Positions 50,270 through 63,289 of a stretch of 64,000 bases of DNA are shown piece after piece. Below the pieces are notes generated by a model that saw only the letters and a list, made by a program, of their open reading frames with translations, had not been told where the DNA came from and did not search any database. How positions within the stretch are numbered: position 1 is the first letter of the stretch; every line of letters begins with the position of its first letter. The DNA is from Eretmocerus hayati (lineage: Eukaryota; Arthropoda; Insecta; Hymenoptera; Aphelinidae). The stretch spans positions 64,160,282 through 64,224,281 of the forward strand of contig CM056741.1 in assembly GCA_029851415.1 (NCBI GenBank), written 5' to 3'. Position numbers and translations under genes: made by a program.

Positions 50270-50520
50270 GACCTCACCTCCTCATTCCCAAAAAATTTTC
50301 TGACATGGAAAAATTAACAACTAGTTGAATAATGCCAAATAATGTTTTAATGACAAAATTGAGCATTTTTTGATCTTTTAATTTTTCTTCAGAATAAAAA
50401 AAAGCGAAGGTTCCACTTTTGTAGCGATGTATCTTTGGATTCTCTGGATATTCATTTGACTTCTTCGACATTTTTATAGTGCATCGGGGCAAAGTGAAGT
50501 ATCACAAATATTGAAAATCG
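50270..50520. repeat. Dispersed repeat, copy 1 (relative at 59.13-59.48 kb)
   Basis: Shares with 59130-59480 the blocks 'aactagttg..caat', 'aatgacaa.attga' and 'ttaatttttcttcagaata'-like sequence in the same order. No terminal repeats seen. Confidence 0.5.
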
Positions 50521-51326
50521 AACATGTCCGATGTGAAAGGCAGAATATGTCAAAAATGGCAAAGAGAGAATTTAAATGGTAATCAGGTTCTGGCCTCGTA
50601 TATCATTTCATTTATTGTAAAAATAGCAACTTGTGAAGAGTTTTCCTAATATACCTGATTCGCTAAAAGAGAATGAACACCGTGGGGCAGAGGAATTCAA
50701 CCACTAGGTATTCTGAACTGGGTTCATCGGTTCACATTATTCCATGAAAACTTAAATTAACTCTTCCAAAAAGTTGATTGATATTGTCCGTGTTAGAAGG
50801 AGTAGTAATGACTTGCATTCCATTTACACAATGTCAACGTCAAATTGTGCAAGAGGTCGCACCCGTAAACAGGAATGAACGTTTCTATTCGGATACAACT
50901 TATCACTGTCTGATATTATACGTAATGAACTACATTCTGCATCAGAGTAGTCGATCTTTCTTGGCAAACATACTTTTCGCATTTGCATGAAAAAACGTTC
51001 GCTTTCACTTGAAATTTTGATCGCATAATGTATCCTACTCATGTATAAATAATAAGAAATGAGAGTGCCATATCCGGAATAATTGATATTCATTCCAACT
51101 ATTTCATGATAGTATATGATGAACTCCATCTACGGTATGCTCCTACAATGATCTTACAGTCTCGAGATCATGATCAAGCATCTCCCTTCCCATCAGTATA
51201 TTTCCTTCATAATCCAAGTTTAAGACCATGATAAAGATGAATTGGTAAAATTGAGTTATTTACGCAAGAGAATCAGAAAAAGGATTTCATATAAAAAACG
51301 TGGAATATCCAACTCAACTCTAAGTT

Positions 51327-52000
51327 ACAAGGGGAGATCGGAGGGCCCGGGTCACCACATCTTGTGAAACTTCTTTCACGGTCTCGTACCACCTAGAATA
51401 TGAAGAATCGGTTGCCGTGCACGCTGAATTTCGTTCACAAAAATTTCGAAATCTTTTACAATTTCGACTGAACGTCGAGTTAATATTATAGGCATCCAGG
51501 CTTTATGATCATCTGACTTGGCCTGGATAACTCTTTGTTTATTCTAAATTGGAAAAATTCTGAGATTTTTGTGAACGAAAATATGCCTATTCCATGGGTT
51601 ACGAAGTTCCTTCGGGCAACTTGTACTCGTGTGATTTATGACAAATTGTGAGTTGTCCATCACAATTTAGATGCTCATTAGCCGTGGAGAAGTCGTGTTA
51701 AATTCAGTATCGTCGAAATGTTGAGTTAACTCGTAAAAAAAGAATAATTTCCAGGTTGCACGGTGCCTGCATCGCCTTAACCCCGTCAAATATCTTGTCC
51801 AGAGATGCAGTCTATGCAATTAGCATTGCCCATACAGGCCCATGATGAAAATTTATATACATAAATATACTGGTGATGCTAATGTTTTTGCTTGTAGCTC
51901 TGAACAGAAGGCCATTTGACGGAGTTACTCTGAGTTCATACGAGACTGTGGAAGAAGTTTGGTGAGATTTGGTGGTCTGGACCATCCGGACTCCCCTTGT
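51327..52000. mobile_element. ACAAGGGGAG-ended TIR element with nested insertion
   Basis: Ends ACAAGGGGAG and CTCCCCTTGT. The interior shares 'gcttgtagctctg' and 'atttgacgg.gttactctg' with a shorter copy at 61618-61954. Relative to that copy it contains an extra segment, about 51405-51776, that is a diverged copy of the 4875-5255 element. It ends only 50 bp past the DNAL1 stop codon. Confidence 0.75.
51405..51776. mobile_element. Diverged copy of the 4875-5255 element
   Basis: The left part 'gccgtgcacgctgaatttcg' and right part 'ggttgcacggtgcctgcatc' match the 4875-5255 element. The middle shares 'catccaggctttat.atcatc' and 'acttggcctggataactctt'. The outermost left bases of the terminal repeat are lost or mutated. 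Confidence 0.75.
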
Positions 52001-52049
52001 TAGTCCAGTTTTCACAATGTTCAGCTGTTTTCTGATGGGGGTTGTGACC

Positions 52050-55000
52050 TTATTGGTTGGTTGGAACTGCTGTTGCTACTGTTTCTTCAACTGCATTATG
52101 AATCAATGGTTCTCCGTCGAGCTTTTCCAAATTTGGCAGACGTCTTGCAACTTCCATCCTCCATTGTTCTGACTGACAACGAATACACATCATTAGATTT
52201 ACTATTATCTCACTAAGAATCGGATAGTTTATTAAAGAAAAGTTTCTGAGGATATTAACAGCAAATTTTACCGAAACAGATGCTATTTGCCAATATTTTA
52301 CTCAAAATATGAATTACTTCACGCTGCAATTCATACTATACACGGGCTCACGGGTGAACATAAGCCCAAAATATGCATACACAGAACGCACAGTGATGCA
52401 TATTTAAGCCGATGCTGCATATTTCATTCAATCCGATCGGAGCATTTAACGTTGCGTATAGAAATCAATATCATAGAGGATTCGAAGCCAGAGGTTGAAT
52501 ACCAACGAGTCTCGAGTGTATAGAACGTGTACATATACAAATATACCTCCAGTCCTTCGGTAATTGGATTGCCAGCAAAGACCAGATCACGAAGGTTTGG
52601 CAGATCTTGGAGCCTCGCAAATTCGTTCCACTCCTTCACCAAATTGTTCGACATGTACAGAACGCGGAGGTTTCTCAACGCGTTTACGCCCTTCATTTTC
52701 TCAATAGCATTATATGAAATCCAGAGCTCTTCGAGCGTATCCCCGAGATTCTCGAGACCGGAGAAGCTCTTGATTTGATTGCGGCCAAGAGACAGTATTC
52801 GTAGCCTCTTCAGACTTGAGATTCCTGAAACAATTCAAGCGACAAATCTGAGAATTGTTTCGAGCTGAGTGGAGCTAAATTGGAGATACAATGGGACAAA
52901 GGGGCGAGGGATTTGGTATGCAGAACGGTTACCTAAGATTGCAGTGAGACTATGAACCAAACCAAATTGATTAATTTGCACGAATATCTGAGACAGGAAG
53001 GTTTCAAGAGGCACATTTTACAAAAAGTATGATGTACTGCGGTTAAGAAATTCACGTTCGCTAGTATGACTCGCAGTTTTTCATATTACAACTTTTACCG
53101 GCTCGTATCTATAATTTGGAAAAGATCTTCAATAACAATCCATATTGGTAGTTAATATTGCGAAGGGTATTATGGTAATCAAACGCCCACCCAAAATTTG
53201 TCCTCCCGCATCCCGCGTATCGGGTTGCCTATGTGGAAGGGGTGAAGTATAATTAGGCAGCCGTATGGGTTATGGGTGGTCAAGTGGATGAATTGAAACG
53301 GTCTGGTATGCATAGAACGGCCTAGTACGGTCTAGTTTGATCTCTAATGGACTGTTACGGTGTGGAGCACTCTGGTAAGGTTTCGAATAGTCTGGAATAG
53401 TCCGAAACATTTTGGTACGATCTGGGACATTTTGGCAAATTTTGGGATGTTCTGGAACGGTCTGAAATGGTCTGGTAAGAAGTAAGACGATTAGGTACGG
53501 TCTGAAGACAGTTTGGAATGGTCTGGGATGGCCTGGTATGATCTGGAACGGTGTGGAACGATTTAGTACGTTCTGGCACGATCTGGGAAGTTCTGGTATA
53601 ATCTAGACTGGTCCGAAACAATCTGGTAAGATCTGAAGCATCTTAGTACGGTCTGGAATGGTCTCGTACGTCTGGAATGGCCAAGAACGGTCTAGAATGG
53701 TATAGAAAGGTTTGAAATTATCTTTAACAGTCTAGAATGGTCGGGTACGATCTAAGACGTTCTGGCACGGTTAGGGGACGGTGTGGAATGGTCTGGGATG
53801 GTCTGATATGATCTGGAAAGGTCTGCATTTGTCTGGAGCCGGGTACGGTCTGGTCCTACCTAGTCTGGTTAGAATGTAATAAGTGGCCGAGGGAGTTCAG
53901 GGGGGAGGAGGGAAGATTTGGTAGGAGGGCAGGTTGATGGTTGGACGGGCGGGTGGATAGGTCGATTAGACGGGCTGGTGGGTCGTTGTAACTATTAGCG
54001 GCACTAGTTCAGCAAAATATCATCTGTACGATTTCTGTGAGAAACCTCACCTTACTACCACCAATTGATGATTATACATAATTTTACAAATATCATTTTT
54101 GAGCTGCAAGAGTATGTTAGAGGCGTCTGACTCATTAAGAACTTTTCCAAGCCGAACGAGCAGGAGCGAGAGAGGCAATAACGCTAGTAAACAATGAACC
54201 AGGAAAGAGTTTACCCCCATACAAACATATTTGTCAAAGTAGAAGTGTTTGGTTCATGACCGAAATAAAATTCCGAAAAACTAACCTCGCAGCGAAAGTG
54301 TTACTATGGTATCTAAACTGAACGCGTTAGCCTATTGTTGGCTCCAGGACAAACATGTTCTCCAGGTGCCCAAAATAAGTTTGCAAGTGAAGTACGGATG
54401 TATTTGTTCATTACGAGAATCTTGGAATTGCGTTTGAACGGGGATTTTTCAAGGTAGATCAATGAAGAGAAACTTATGTCCACTTATGTCAAAAAACAGA
54501 TTCCTGTGCAACGTTTGCAAAGATTTTCATCAGTAAGAAATTGCATGACTCTGTCTATGAATTCTTTTGATTGGCTAATGGATCATAAAATTGAAATTTC
54601 AGCTTTTCCAAACACTATACGATTCAGAATGGAAACTTGATTGGGGGCAAAGGTTGATGCAACAGGACAGAGTTCTGCACACATTTGAATTCTCGCATTC
54701 CTCGAGTGAGTGAGTATTAGATGCTCATTAGCGGTGCATTTATTAGAGACTTTGTGTAACGACCTTACATAACAATAATGATTCAAGCACTCTATAGATC
54801 GAAGTAGTGGTCTGGAATCTCGTACGGAATATTCCAACTTTGTCCCTTGTTCGATGTGAATCGACGTTGTCGCTATATATTCTGATCGGACAGCCAGATT
54901 GTAGGTTAGTTTGAAAACTGCATATTCAAAAAATATTCATCAATCAAAACTGGGATGGGATAGACCCCAGAGTTTTGCGCGATCAGTCGCGGATTGATTT

Positions 55001-55620
55001 ATTGCTTTAGGAATATGATTTTCGATGCAGATCTTCGTGTTCCGGACGATTTGATCAATATCAAAGAGAAACCGTTTTCATACATTTACGAAAATCATAT
55101 GTGTTACATTCAGAATAGTTGGCACTACTGATTAAAAAATTTATTGTCAATTCGCTGACGACGAGATAGACCGTTTGAAGTAGTTCTGTTCATATTTACG
55201 ACATATTTCTTGCTTTCTCTTAAAAAAAAGCCAGTGCTCAAGAGGCAGCTCGGACCAAGAGAACGAAATCCTATGTCGATCAAATCGTGGCTTTTAAATT
55301 AGTTTGACTTCTATCCCTCTTTGAGCACCGTAAATCTGTTTTTTTATGTAAATCAGCTAGACCTCGAATGACAACTGAGCATTGGTCTCACTGGGCTCCT
55401 GGATTTACATCGCACCTGAAATTTTTTCAATCATATTGGAAGAAATGGAGAGCTTTTCGCATTTGACCAAGGCCGCAAGCGCATTGTCCATCTTTTCGAT
55501 GGGTGGCCAGTGGAAGCTCAGAGCGATCTCGGTAGCTACAGCAGCAGACTCCATGGCCCCGTTCTTCTCCTCCCATCTCTTTATCGCGTCCTTGCAACTG
55601 CTAGGCTTGCCCGACGACAT
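52050..55620 (-). CDS. DNAL1: Dynein axonemal light chain 1
   Basis: Leucine-rich-repeat light chain of the outer-arm dynein, bound to the gamma heavy chain motor in cilia and sperm flagella. Three exons join in phase: 55416-55620, 52547-52824, 52050-52172, giving 201 aa (human 190). N-terminal helix [12 protein letters not shown] (10-21), [13 protein letters not shown], then successive LRRs: [84 protein letters not shown]. The cap in exon 3 reads [13 protein letters not shown], matching the family's VPKLKKLDG end. The conserved LEELWISYN block is intact. Expression is expected in chordotonal neurons and testis by analogy. Intron 1 (2.6 kb) holds a minisatellite-bearing element. Confidence 0.96.
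53195..54190 (+). mobile_element. Dispersed element with internal GGTCTGG minisatellite, copy B
   Basis: Same orientation and block order as copy A. The start 'caaaatttgtcc' is followed by 'gggttgcctatgtggaagg'. A degenerate 10-11-bp GGTCTGG array (53290-53860) follows, then 'ggttgatggttggacgggcg', 'gattagacgggctggtgggt' and a tail with 'cataattttacaaat'. It lies within intron 1 of DNAL1. Confidence 0.75.
54200..55380. other. Rest of DNAL1 intron 1
   Basis: AT-rich intron sequence with no further gene or clear repeat recognised. Confidence 0.4.
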
Positions 55621-55639
55621 TCGAGCGCATCTACGTTAT

Positions 55640-58600
55640 ATACTCGTAATACACCGTAATATCACAAATATACATACATAGTGCAGAGTACAACCAGATC
55701 TTGCGCAATCTTCTTATCCAGCTTTCCACGCTGGATTTTCCGCGCGTACGAAGCGTGCGTGTGACACTGGAAAATTGAGAATTTGGCTTTGACAACTTTG
55801 TTATAGGTGAACATTGATTCCATATTGACACATTGGCAAGGGGATATTTTCTACTCTAAGTATAATAATATATGTCTGGTGAAATGAGTGTGTATTTCAT
55901 GTACTGTGGCTAATATGCAGATTTTCAATATTTGCAAAACGCGAGCAGGTTATAACAACGTGGTGCAATACGGCTGCAACAGGTTAATAGTACCCACAGA
56001 TTGGCTGATATTCTGTGGGATGCGTTCGACGCCTCGTAAATTATACGGATAGATAACTTCTCTATTCGCGAGGTGTAGCTTGGTAGAGTTGATTATCCAA
56101 GGATATTCCACGAGTCGCCGTTAATGTGTTACATGATCCAAAGACTGAGCTGAATGGCACGGCTTGGCCAGTTACGTTGCAGATAGATTTATCCATCACG
56201 TGTGACATGAAAAATCTACGTTTATAGGTATAGTTTATTATATTCCTTGGAGAGGGGCGAGGATCGATTCTTGCATTCTTCAATGTTTATTGAGCGCTTG
56301 AATATTGATTTAAAAAATCAGCAAGCTATTAGCGAGGATAATCGTCAACTCCAACCGAGTTTTTTTCCGACGCTGAGGAGTTGTTTCCCTCATTAATGAC
56401 GAGAATATTTCAGGCTTGTAGCTTGATGGACTAATTGAAAACCAGATAGTGATTATGCGATCTTCATTAGCATTGTTGAGTAAACAGTTCCCGTAACGAC
56501 GAGGCGATTCGTCGTCCCTGCCAATATCCAAAGATGTGGATATCTCATTGATATTGTTTCTAAAGAACGCATTATCTCTTTAGTTACTTCCAAAAGCGTA
56601 TCGTAACACTAATGACCAATAATTTTTGTACACACCAAAAAAATTAATGCCAAATTTTGAAAATTCGATATCACTTGTCTTGGGGGTCCAAAATTGCACT
56701 AAGTGAGCTCACTTCAAAAGAATTTTTCGGAGTTTCTTTTTGCGGCACGGCAGATTTTGGTGAAGTCACATCTCGCAAAATTTAATGGATTTTGCATCAA
56801 AATTCAAACCTTTGCGAATCAGACGAAAATTGATGTATCGAGAAAAGGCTTCACTATCCGTTTTTGGAAGTGAGTTTAGGTTGTTCGTGGTCCAAGATGT
56901 GACTGTTCTTCTACAAAAAGATCCCTTCCAATAACTAGACCTGCCATTGAGAAATGATGGGAGTGGTATGAGCAATAATTTTGGTTCCTCACATCGACTT
57001 CAGGGAAGAACTTAAATCAGGGTAATGGCCCCCATGTAAAACATACACGTAAAACCGCATCAAAATTTATATTTATTCCAGAAAGTTGTGATATATTAAT
57101 TCAAACCCGTTCTAACGTCAATAAGTCACGATACTGATCGTATACTACTGAAAAAAATCTTCCCAGGCGTCGGTCTAAAATTACCAAAAACTGACATTTT
57201 TGACGGAAAATGATATTTGATGTGGATATTTTCCAAACCCGAGAATTACTCCGGGGAAGACTTTTTCTGATTAATGTTCGATCACCACCGTGAAGTATTA
57301 AGCTGTAAGTTAGTATATCACGTCTTTCCGGAATGATGAGATAATGAAATATGACCATGGAATCCTTGGACTCCATGGTCTTATAACCGTAACCGCCCTT
57401 GTTTCATGACTCACAAAGACGAGGTGTTCTCGACTGGTTATAATTATTAGGGCGGGGAAGCAATCGAGTTCCATTTTGAGAATCATTAAGGATTGCACTG
57501 AGAGGTACAGATATGAACCGAACGTTTTTTTAATGTTTTTTAGGGTAGAATCCGAATCCGTAGGTATTTTTTTCGACAAGTGGTGGAGATCACCTTCAAA
57601 AATGCAGTTTTTAACCTATAAATTACTTTTTTTACGCAGGTAAGGGAAACAGTCCACCAAACTACTTGGATGACCTCGGAAACATAAGATTATGAGTACA
57701 CAATAGTCTAAATACTATTTTCAGATACCCCGCAGAGATCGGAGGCAGAGATCACTTATGGTGTAACAAAAATGTGGGAGTGAATGATGATCCTAGGGCA
57801 TGCGTTTGTATTGAAATTTTCGTAGCTTCATTTATTTTTACCTTCCACTATGAAACGAATTGAATCCACTATCTCAGTCATAAAGTCATCTGAAAATTTC
57901 GAAGGAATATTGAATTCACGTATCGTATCACACGAGTCAAGGCGTATCAATAAAGCTGGATCGATATTTTTGAGTGAATTCAACATCCCTATTTAGCAAT
58001 TATCATGTTACGATATCAGGTCATTTGATTTCTCCGAATTACTTCTCCGAGGCGATGCTAATTATTCAGAACGCTATTGAATTGAAGAGATTTGTTCATT
58101 TTAGTGTTCTTATTTTCGAGTTGGTCTTTCAAATTGAGTCTACTTCATCGAGGATCGAAATTTTGTTATGAACTGCCTGTCACTAGCCGACTACAAGACT
58201 TCTTATAATAATTGTATATGACCTGCAACCATCTCACGGCTACTCGGCTATTTCACTCCCAAATCTGAGCATTACGGTACGGTAAAGATGGATCAGTTGA
58301 TGCTCGAGTTGATGGACTCATTATCTACGTGGTAAAGGAAAAAAGTAATCATTCACTGCAAAGAAACATGTAGAAATTTAAAAAAAGGAAAAAAGATCAT
58401 TGATTCCTCAAAATTTAATAAGGAGAATTCTATATTTACTTGACTTACCGATGTGGTGGGCGAACAAACAGAACTATCTGTGCAGGTTGCTGGGGTAACA
58501 AACTTCTATTCTAATCATGCGCGTTGCCCTTTGGCGGGGATGAGATCGATTTGGATGCCTCTTCGAATTTTGCTTTGAGCGATTTATTTTCGCTCTGGAT

Positions 58601-61600
58601 TTGAAATGCCATCAATTTTCTCATGATTGGAAAAAATTTCCATAATCATTTCCCGTACAAAATATGTGATGCCGATGAGAGGGTTGCAAAAATTTGAATT
58701 TTAGTCGAGATGGCTCACAAAAAAGTGCTCAAGTGTGTGCGCGACCATAGTCTCTTCTGGCAACAACGTTTGGTATGATTTTCATTTCGAAGAGTGGATA
58801 AACTTCGGAACCACTCACAGATTCATCAGTTTCATAGCATAAACGAGAATAATCTATTCTGATAATGACAGTGCTAGAAGTTGGAAAATTATCGAAAGAA
58901 CTTTAGCTACTTATTTCGGCGAATGCTCTATAAGAGGCATGTTGATAGACACGATTTTCTTCGGAGTTTTGCATCTCTGGAAGAATATTTAAAAGAAGTT
59001 TGGTTTCGGAGGATTGATTGTTACCGCATTGATCCCATACTCTAAATCTCATCTACGGTATCCAAAAATTACGAACCAATGGATGGATATACAGATGTGT
59101 TTACACGCCTCATCATTTATATGGATCGCACTTAACCCGCTCTCTTTGGACCCCACTTCCCGACCTCGGAAAAATTTTTCAAATTCGAGAAAAGTCAATA
59201 ACTAGTTGTCCAATGGCAGAAAATGGCAAAATGACAACATTGAAACTTTTTGGTTATTTTCAATTTTCCTCCAGGATAGAAGCATGTAGATTCCGTCGCT
59301 GTTGGACTATAATTCTAGTATCGCCCCAGATTTTTGCGAATTTTTTCAGATTTTACCACGCGTTAATCGAAAGCTATACAAATATCAATTTTTGGGTATG
59401 TCCATATACGTGGATACTTTCGGTGAGCGGGTTAAGCTACATATTTTTCACTCAAGGCAAAATGGTCCATCGCAGTTTCTGGGCAGCTAGATGCAATAAG
59501 GCGTCCCACACAATCTATAGTAATGAGAACAATCGGTCATAATGAATAAGACAGCCATGTTGCGCATTGAAACAGGACGAACCAAGAATCATTTTACAAA
59601 CAACATTCTCATTTTATTCAACAAATATTAAAAGCCATACTTACAGCTAACAATTACACAATATGGTCGCAGGTTTTTGGCTATAAAAAAAATCTGTATC
59701 TCTCTAGTAATATGACATGTCTCGAGTTTTCATCCATTCTATATCTATTTAATGAATGTATATTCCCGGTAAAGGTCAAAGGAGTTTCCAGCAGAAAACT
59801 CGAGACAAGTATTTATCGAGCTTATTTTCGAATAACGTCTCATAAATTTCACACGTTCGCTGGAAACATGATTTTTATGGTTATCTCTCACAGATTCTAA
59901 TTCGTTAAGTTGTAAGCTTTGTGTCTGTTGTGTAACATCTCATGTACAATTACAAATATTTTTATCTAAATACACTAACAATGAATGTGGCGGTGATGGT
60001 TAACCAGAAATTAGTAACAGTATCTTGATGATGATGATTATTTTTCACAAAGTATATAGGTTGTCGGACTCGATGAACTCTGGAAGAAATGGATTAATGA
60101 AATCCACTTGAGGAACTAGATATAATTCAAATCCAAGTGATACGTCATCACGAGCACAGTATTAAGGATCAGAATCAAGTATGTGCAATCCGATACATCT
60201 TTTGACAAATGTAGGGTATCGGATGTCAGCAAGCTTAGTATGAGTTTGGTAGAAGTGTAGATTGGTAAAAAATTATTTTACAGTGCACCCACCTATCGAT
60301 TCGTTCATTTTCATGATCATTCCTCTATAAATCAAATTCATATTGGTAATCAATCCTTGTTAGAGCAATTATTTTTGCTAAAATTTACGTGACATATAGT
60401 ACAATGTCAAAAACTCATTGCCACAACAATTGGATCTGCTCTGCACATGCAGAAATCGTATGGGAGGACGGGTCCGGCCGTCGCTAGTCTGGATCCGAAC
60501 TGCGGTCGGCTATGAGAGCCCACGATATCTTCCACTTATGAACCATCTCCTGGACGAATCTCAATGTATAGATGAAGTGGATCTCAGACCTGTCCAAGTT
60601 TGGACTGAATCCAAGCTAGGTTCGGTGCAATTTGGTCGTACAGTCGAGGCCTCTCCATTCCAGGACTGTTGGAGCTGCATCCAATCCTCCAACTTGCGAG
60701 TCCAAGCAGAGCCCAACCTCGGCCATCCGATTCTGAAAGCTGGCACAACAGCGGACTTCCCGCAACCTCTTCCTCCTGCAATAGCCAAAATTACACACAT
60801 TTCAACTATAGCTCATACCCCATAATCGTTACATGCGTTCAAATAGAATAGAATATTCACTACATATATGCGTGAATTGTATGGCAGTTCAACTAGGCTC
60901 GATTGCGGTGCATTGATTGTCTCGGGTGAGCTTGCGGGTGTATCGAGCTTGCATTCCGAACGCGCCTAGAATAGTACCGATCGCCGAGCTATATCATTGA
61001 GCTATAGACCAAGAATTGTTCGAATGCGTGCGAGAGTATGCCGATGAGAGTTGCGCGAATATAACGGAACGCAATATTAGTTTCGGCCTTTGACGCGAGC
61101 TTGCGAGCTTGCGATTGCAATGTCAGGAGTATAATAGCAAAGCTCGAGCGAGTTTCGGTGAACGGGTGTCAGGTGTGCTTTGTACGCGATACCTCGTAGG
61201 TTATATGGGAAATGTAGGTAGTTGAAACTAGCGTCGAGTATGATGTGCATATTCGCTCTCGAGACCGCGAGAGTCTATCGTGTGGCATTATTTCCAATCG
61301 GCTGAACTTCGCCAAGCGCAAGCTCCGTGCATTACGATGTGGCTGGGCTATGAGATTCCTTCGTTTATGTGACTCGCTGTGTATATAGGCTGCGATCGAT
61401 CGATGAGCGATAAGTGATTTGAATTGAAAAGACGTACGTTCCGCGATCGAAATCGGAATTCACTGATTTAGGTTCATGAAGTGTCGTCTAGTGAAGTTAG
61501 AATCTGAGATTGAGAAAATACGATTGAAACTTTAGGTTTGAATAGAAGTTAGTTATGTTCTGGTGATGGGATGTCAAAACGGCGCGTCTATTTCTTAAGA
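55640..61600. other. Non-coding stretch upstream of DNAL1
   Basis: About 6 kb without a gene I can support. It includes dispersed repeat copy 2 at about 59130-59480 and a slightly GC-richer part at about 60420-61460. The minus-strand frames at 57101-57579 and the plus frame at 60418-60825 show no recognisable protein features. The DNAL1 promoter should lie just above 55620, but no motif was called. Confidence 0.4.
59130..59480. repeat. Dispersed repeat, copy 2
   Basis: Counterpart of 50270-50520 in the same orientation ('aataactagttgtccaatg', 'aatgacaacattga', 'ttcaattttcctccaggata'). Confidence 0.5.
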
Positions 61601-61617
61601 CTTGCACTACTACTACT

Positions 61618-61954
61618 TACAGGGGGGGGGGGGGGCAGGTGTCCGCATCACCAATTTTGCCCAAATTTTTTTCACGGTTTTGTACTACCTAAAGTATGAA
61701 GAATCCGAAGTAACTCGGTCAAAAGGGTCTCCTGGCCAAAGATACAGGCACAGAGATCATCATTGCTCATATAGGCCTATATTAAAAAAGTGATCTATAT
61801 AGATATTCTGACAACGCTAACGTTTCTGCTTGTAGCTCTGGACAGGAGGCCCATTTGACGGGGTTACTCTGGATTCTTTATATTCTAGGTGGTAGAAAAC
61901 TGTATAAAACGTTTGGACAGGATTGGTGTTCCGGACACCTGGTCCTCCCCTTGT
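61618..61954. mobile_element. ACAAGGGGAG-type TIR element, short copy
   Basis: The left end is degenerate ('acagggggg' with a run of 14 G at 61622-61635) and followed by 'caggtgtccgcatcacc'. The right end 'ggtgttccggacacctggtc' is followed by 'ctccccttgt'. The interior matches the copy at 51327-52000 minus its nested insertion. The poly-G run probably grew from the G-rich terminus. Confidence 0.75.
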
Positions 61955-61959
61955 TAGTG

Positions 61960-63285
61960 TCAATCTAATTCTCTTGAGGCATTGAACTCGAATCCATTGT
62001 TATTTTGATAGAATTTAGTACCCTTGGTATTCTGGTAGAATTTATTGTCACTTCTAACCCCGGCTGTAGCCAAATGGCACACCTAATAAAGATTGCTTTA
62101 TACTGTTAAATTCCTCGTGGGAGAAGGACATATAGGAATGGCTTTCATGTACATCAGCCATACTAGAATCAGAGGGAATTATGTCTGTAAAGATTTTCAC
62201 ATAGGTACGCTGAGAACTACTCACATCGGCGAGCCAAGGTAAAATATCGCGAGTTCTCGATCGAGAAGAATTTACTTCAATGAAACTTGTATGATTGATC
62301 ATGACGAGCTCTTCTAAGTGCTTCGATCACTTCAAATATGATTTTTATCAATGCAACCGCTCAAAACAGGCCTATATTGACCTAAAAACGGCCCACCCCC
62401 TCTCACATGTTCAGCAGAGGAAACACACCCTAGCATGGAAAACGGCTGGATAGGTTTCAGGCGGAAGTGTGGATTGCGGAGGCAATAGACCTCGTGGTCT
62501 GAAGGTCTAACCACGTAGACCCGCAAGAAAGCCAACTGATGAAGATGAGATAATTATGAATATAAATTACAAAAAACCCACTGGAATTCGATTTGAAAAA
62601 ATATGGGCAACATGAGCATTCTCCCCTTTATCGGTGATGGATTTTAAACCGTCATTTTGTCAATATCTCGAAAAAAGTTTTCTTTTCAATTTTTCATTTG
62701 GTGCATTTGAGAGATAATAAAAAACATGAAATTACACGAAGGACCCCGGGCCCCGAAGAAAAGAGCTCACACTTTTCGATGTGATTCGAATTCCATGTGA
62801 ACTAAAAGTCTAACCGAGTCTGCCACCCAGGTCACTGTAGTTATTGAACCCCTGTAAAAATTGTGTTGTCGGTGAAAAAGCCTACATAGAATACTAGCAA
62901 AAATTTTAATTCCATCATGAACTTTTCATCTATCATTTGAGTCTCTTTTGCTGGCTCATGTCGAAAATCAAAAGACCCCAGCATTGATAAAAAATTCAAT
63001 GATACAAAACGAGAGTCAGGATCCGCAAAAAAGTTTGAACAACGCCGATGACTAATGCTGTTGCTTGAAGGGTTGCCAAGTATCATATGCACTCCTCATC
63101 AATAACTCTATCTTTCCCATTAATAACCGAATTTGAGGTAACATGCTACAAAAGCTTCGAGCAGAAATGTTATTCCAATTGGGGTCTTGCATTTTTTTTG
63201 ACCCCCTCAAAAAAAGGTTTGGCAAATTCGAGCAAATTAGAATGAGTATTGTGCAATTAGAGAAAAAATTCCCAAAAATTTTCTT
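61960..63285. other. Non-coding stretch, nothing recognised
   Basis: No convincing frame or structure apart from scattered short open frames on the minus strand. Confidence 0.4.
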
Positions 63286-63289
63286 CACC

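Noticed and set aside
57101..57579. Two overlapping minus-strand frames (91 and 89 codons) that could be a frameshifted gene
   Set aside because: No recognisable domain or reverse transcriptase/transposase motif. The overlap alone is not evidence of a broken gene.
60418..60825. 135-codon plus-strand frame overlapped by three antisense frames
   Set aside because: Locally GC-richer sequence open on both strands. No signal peptide, domain or splice context.
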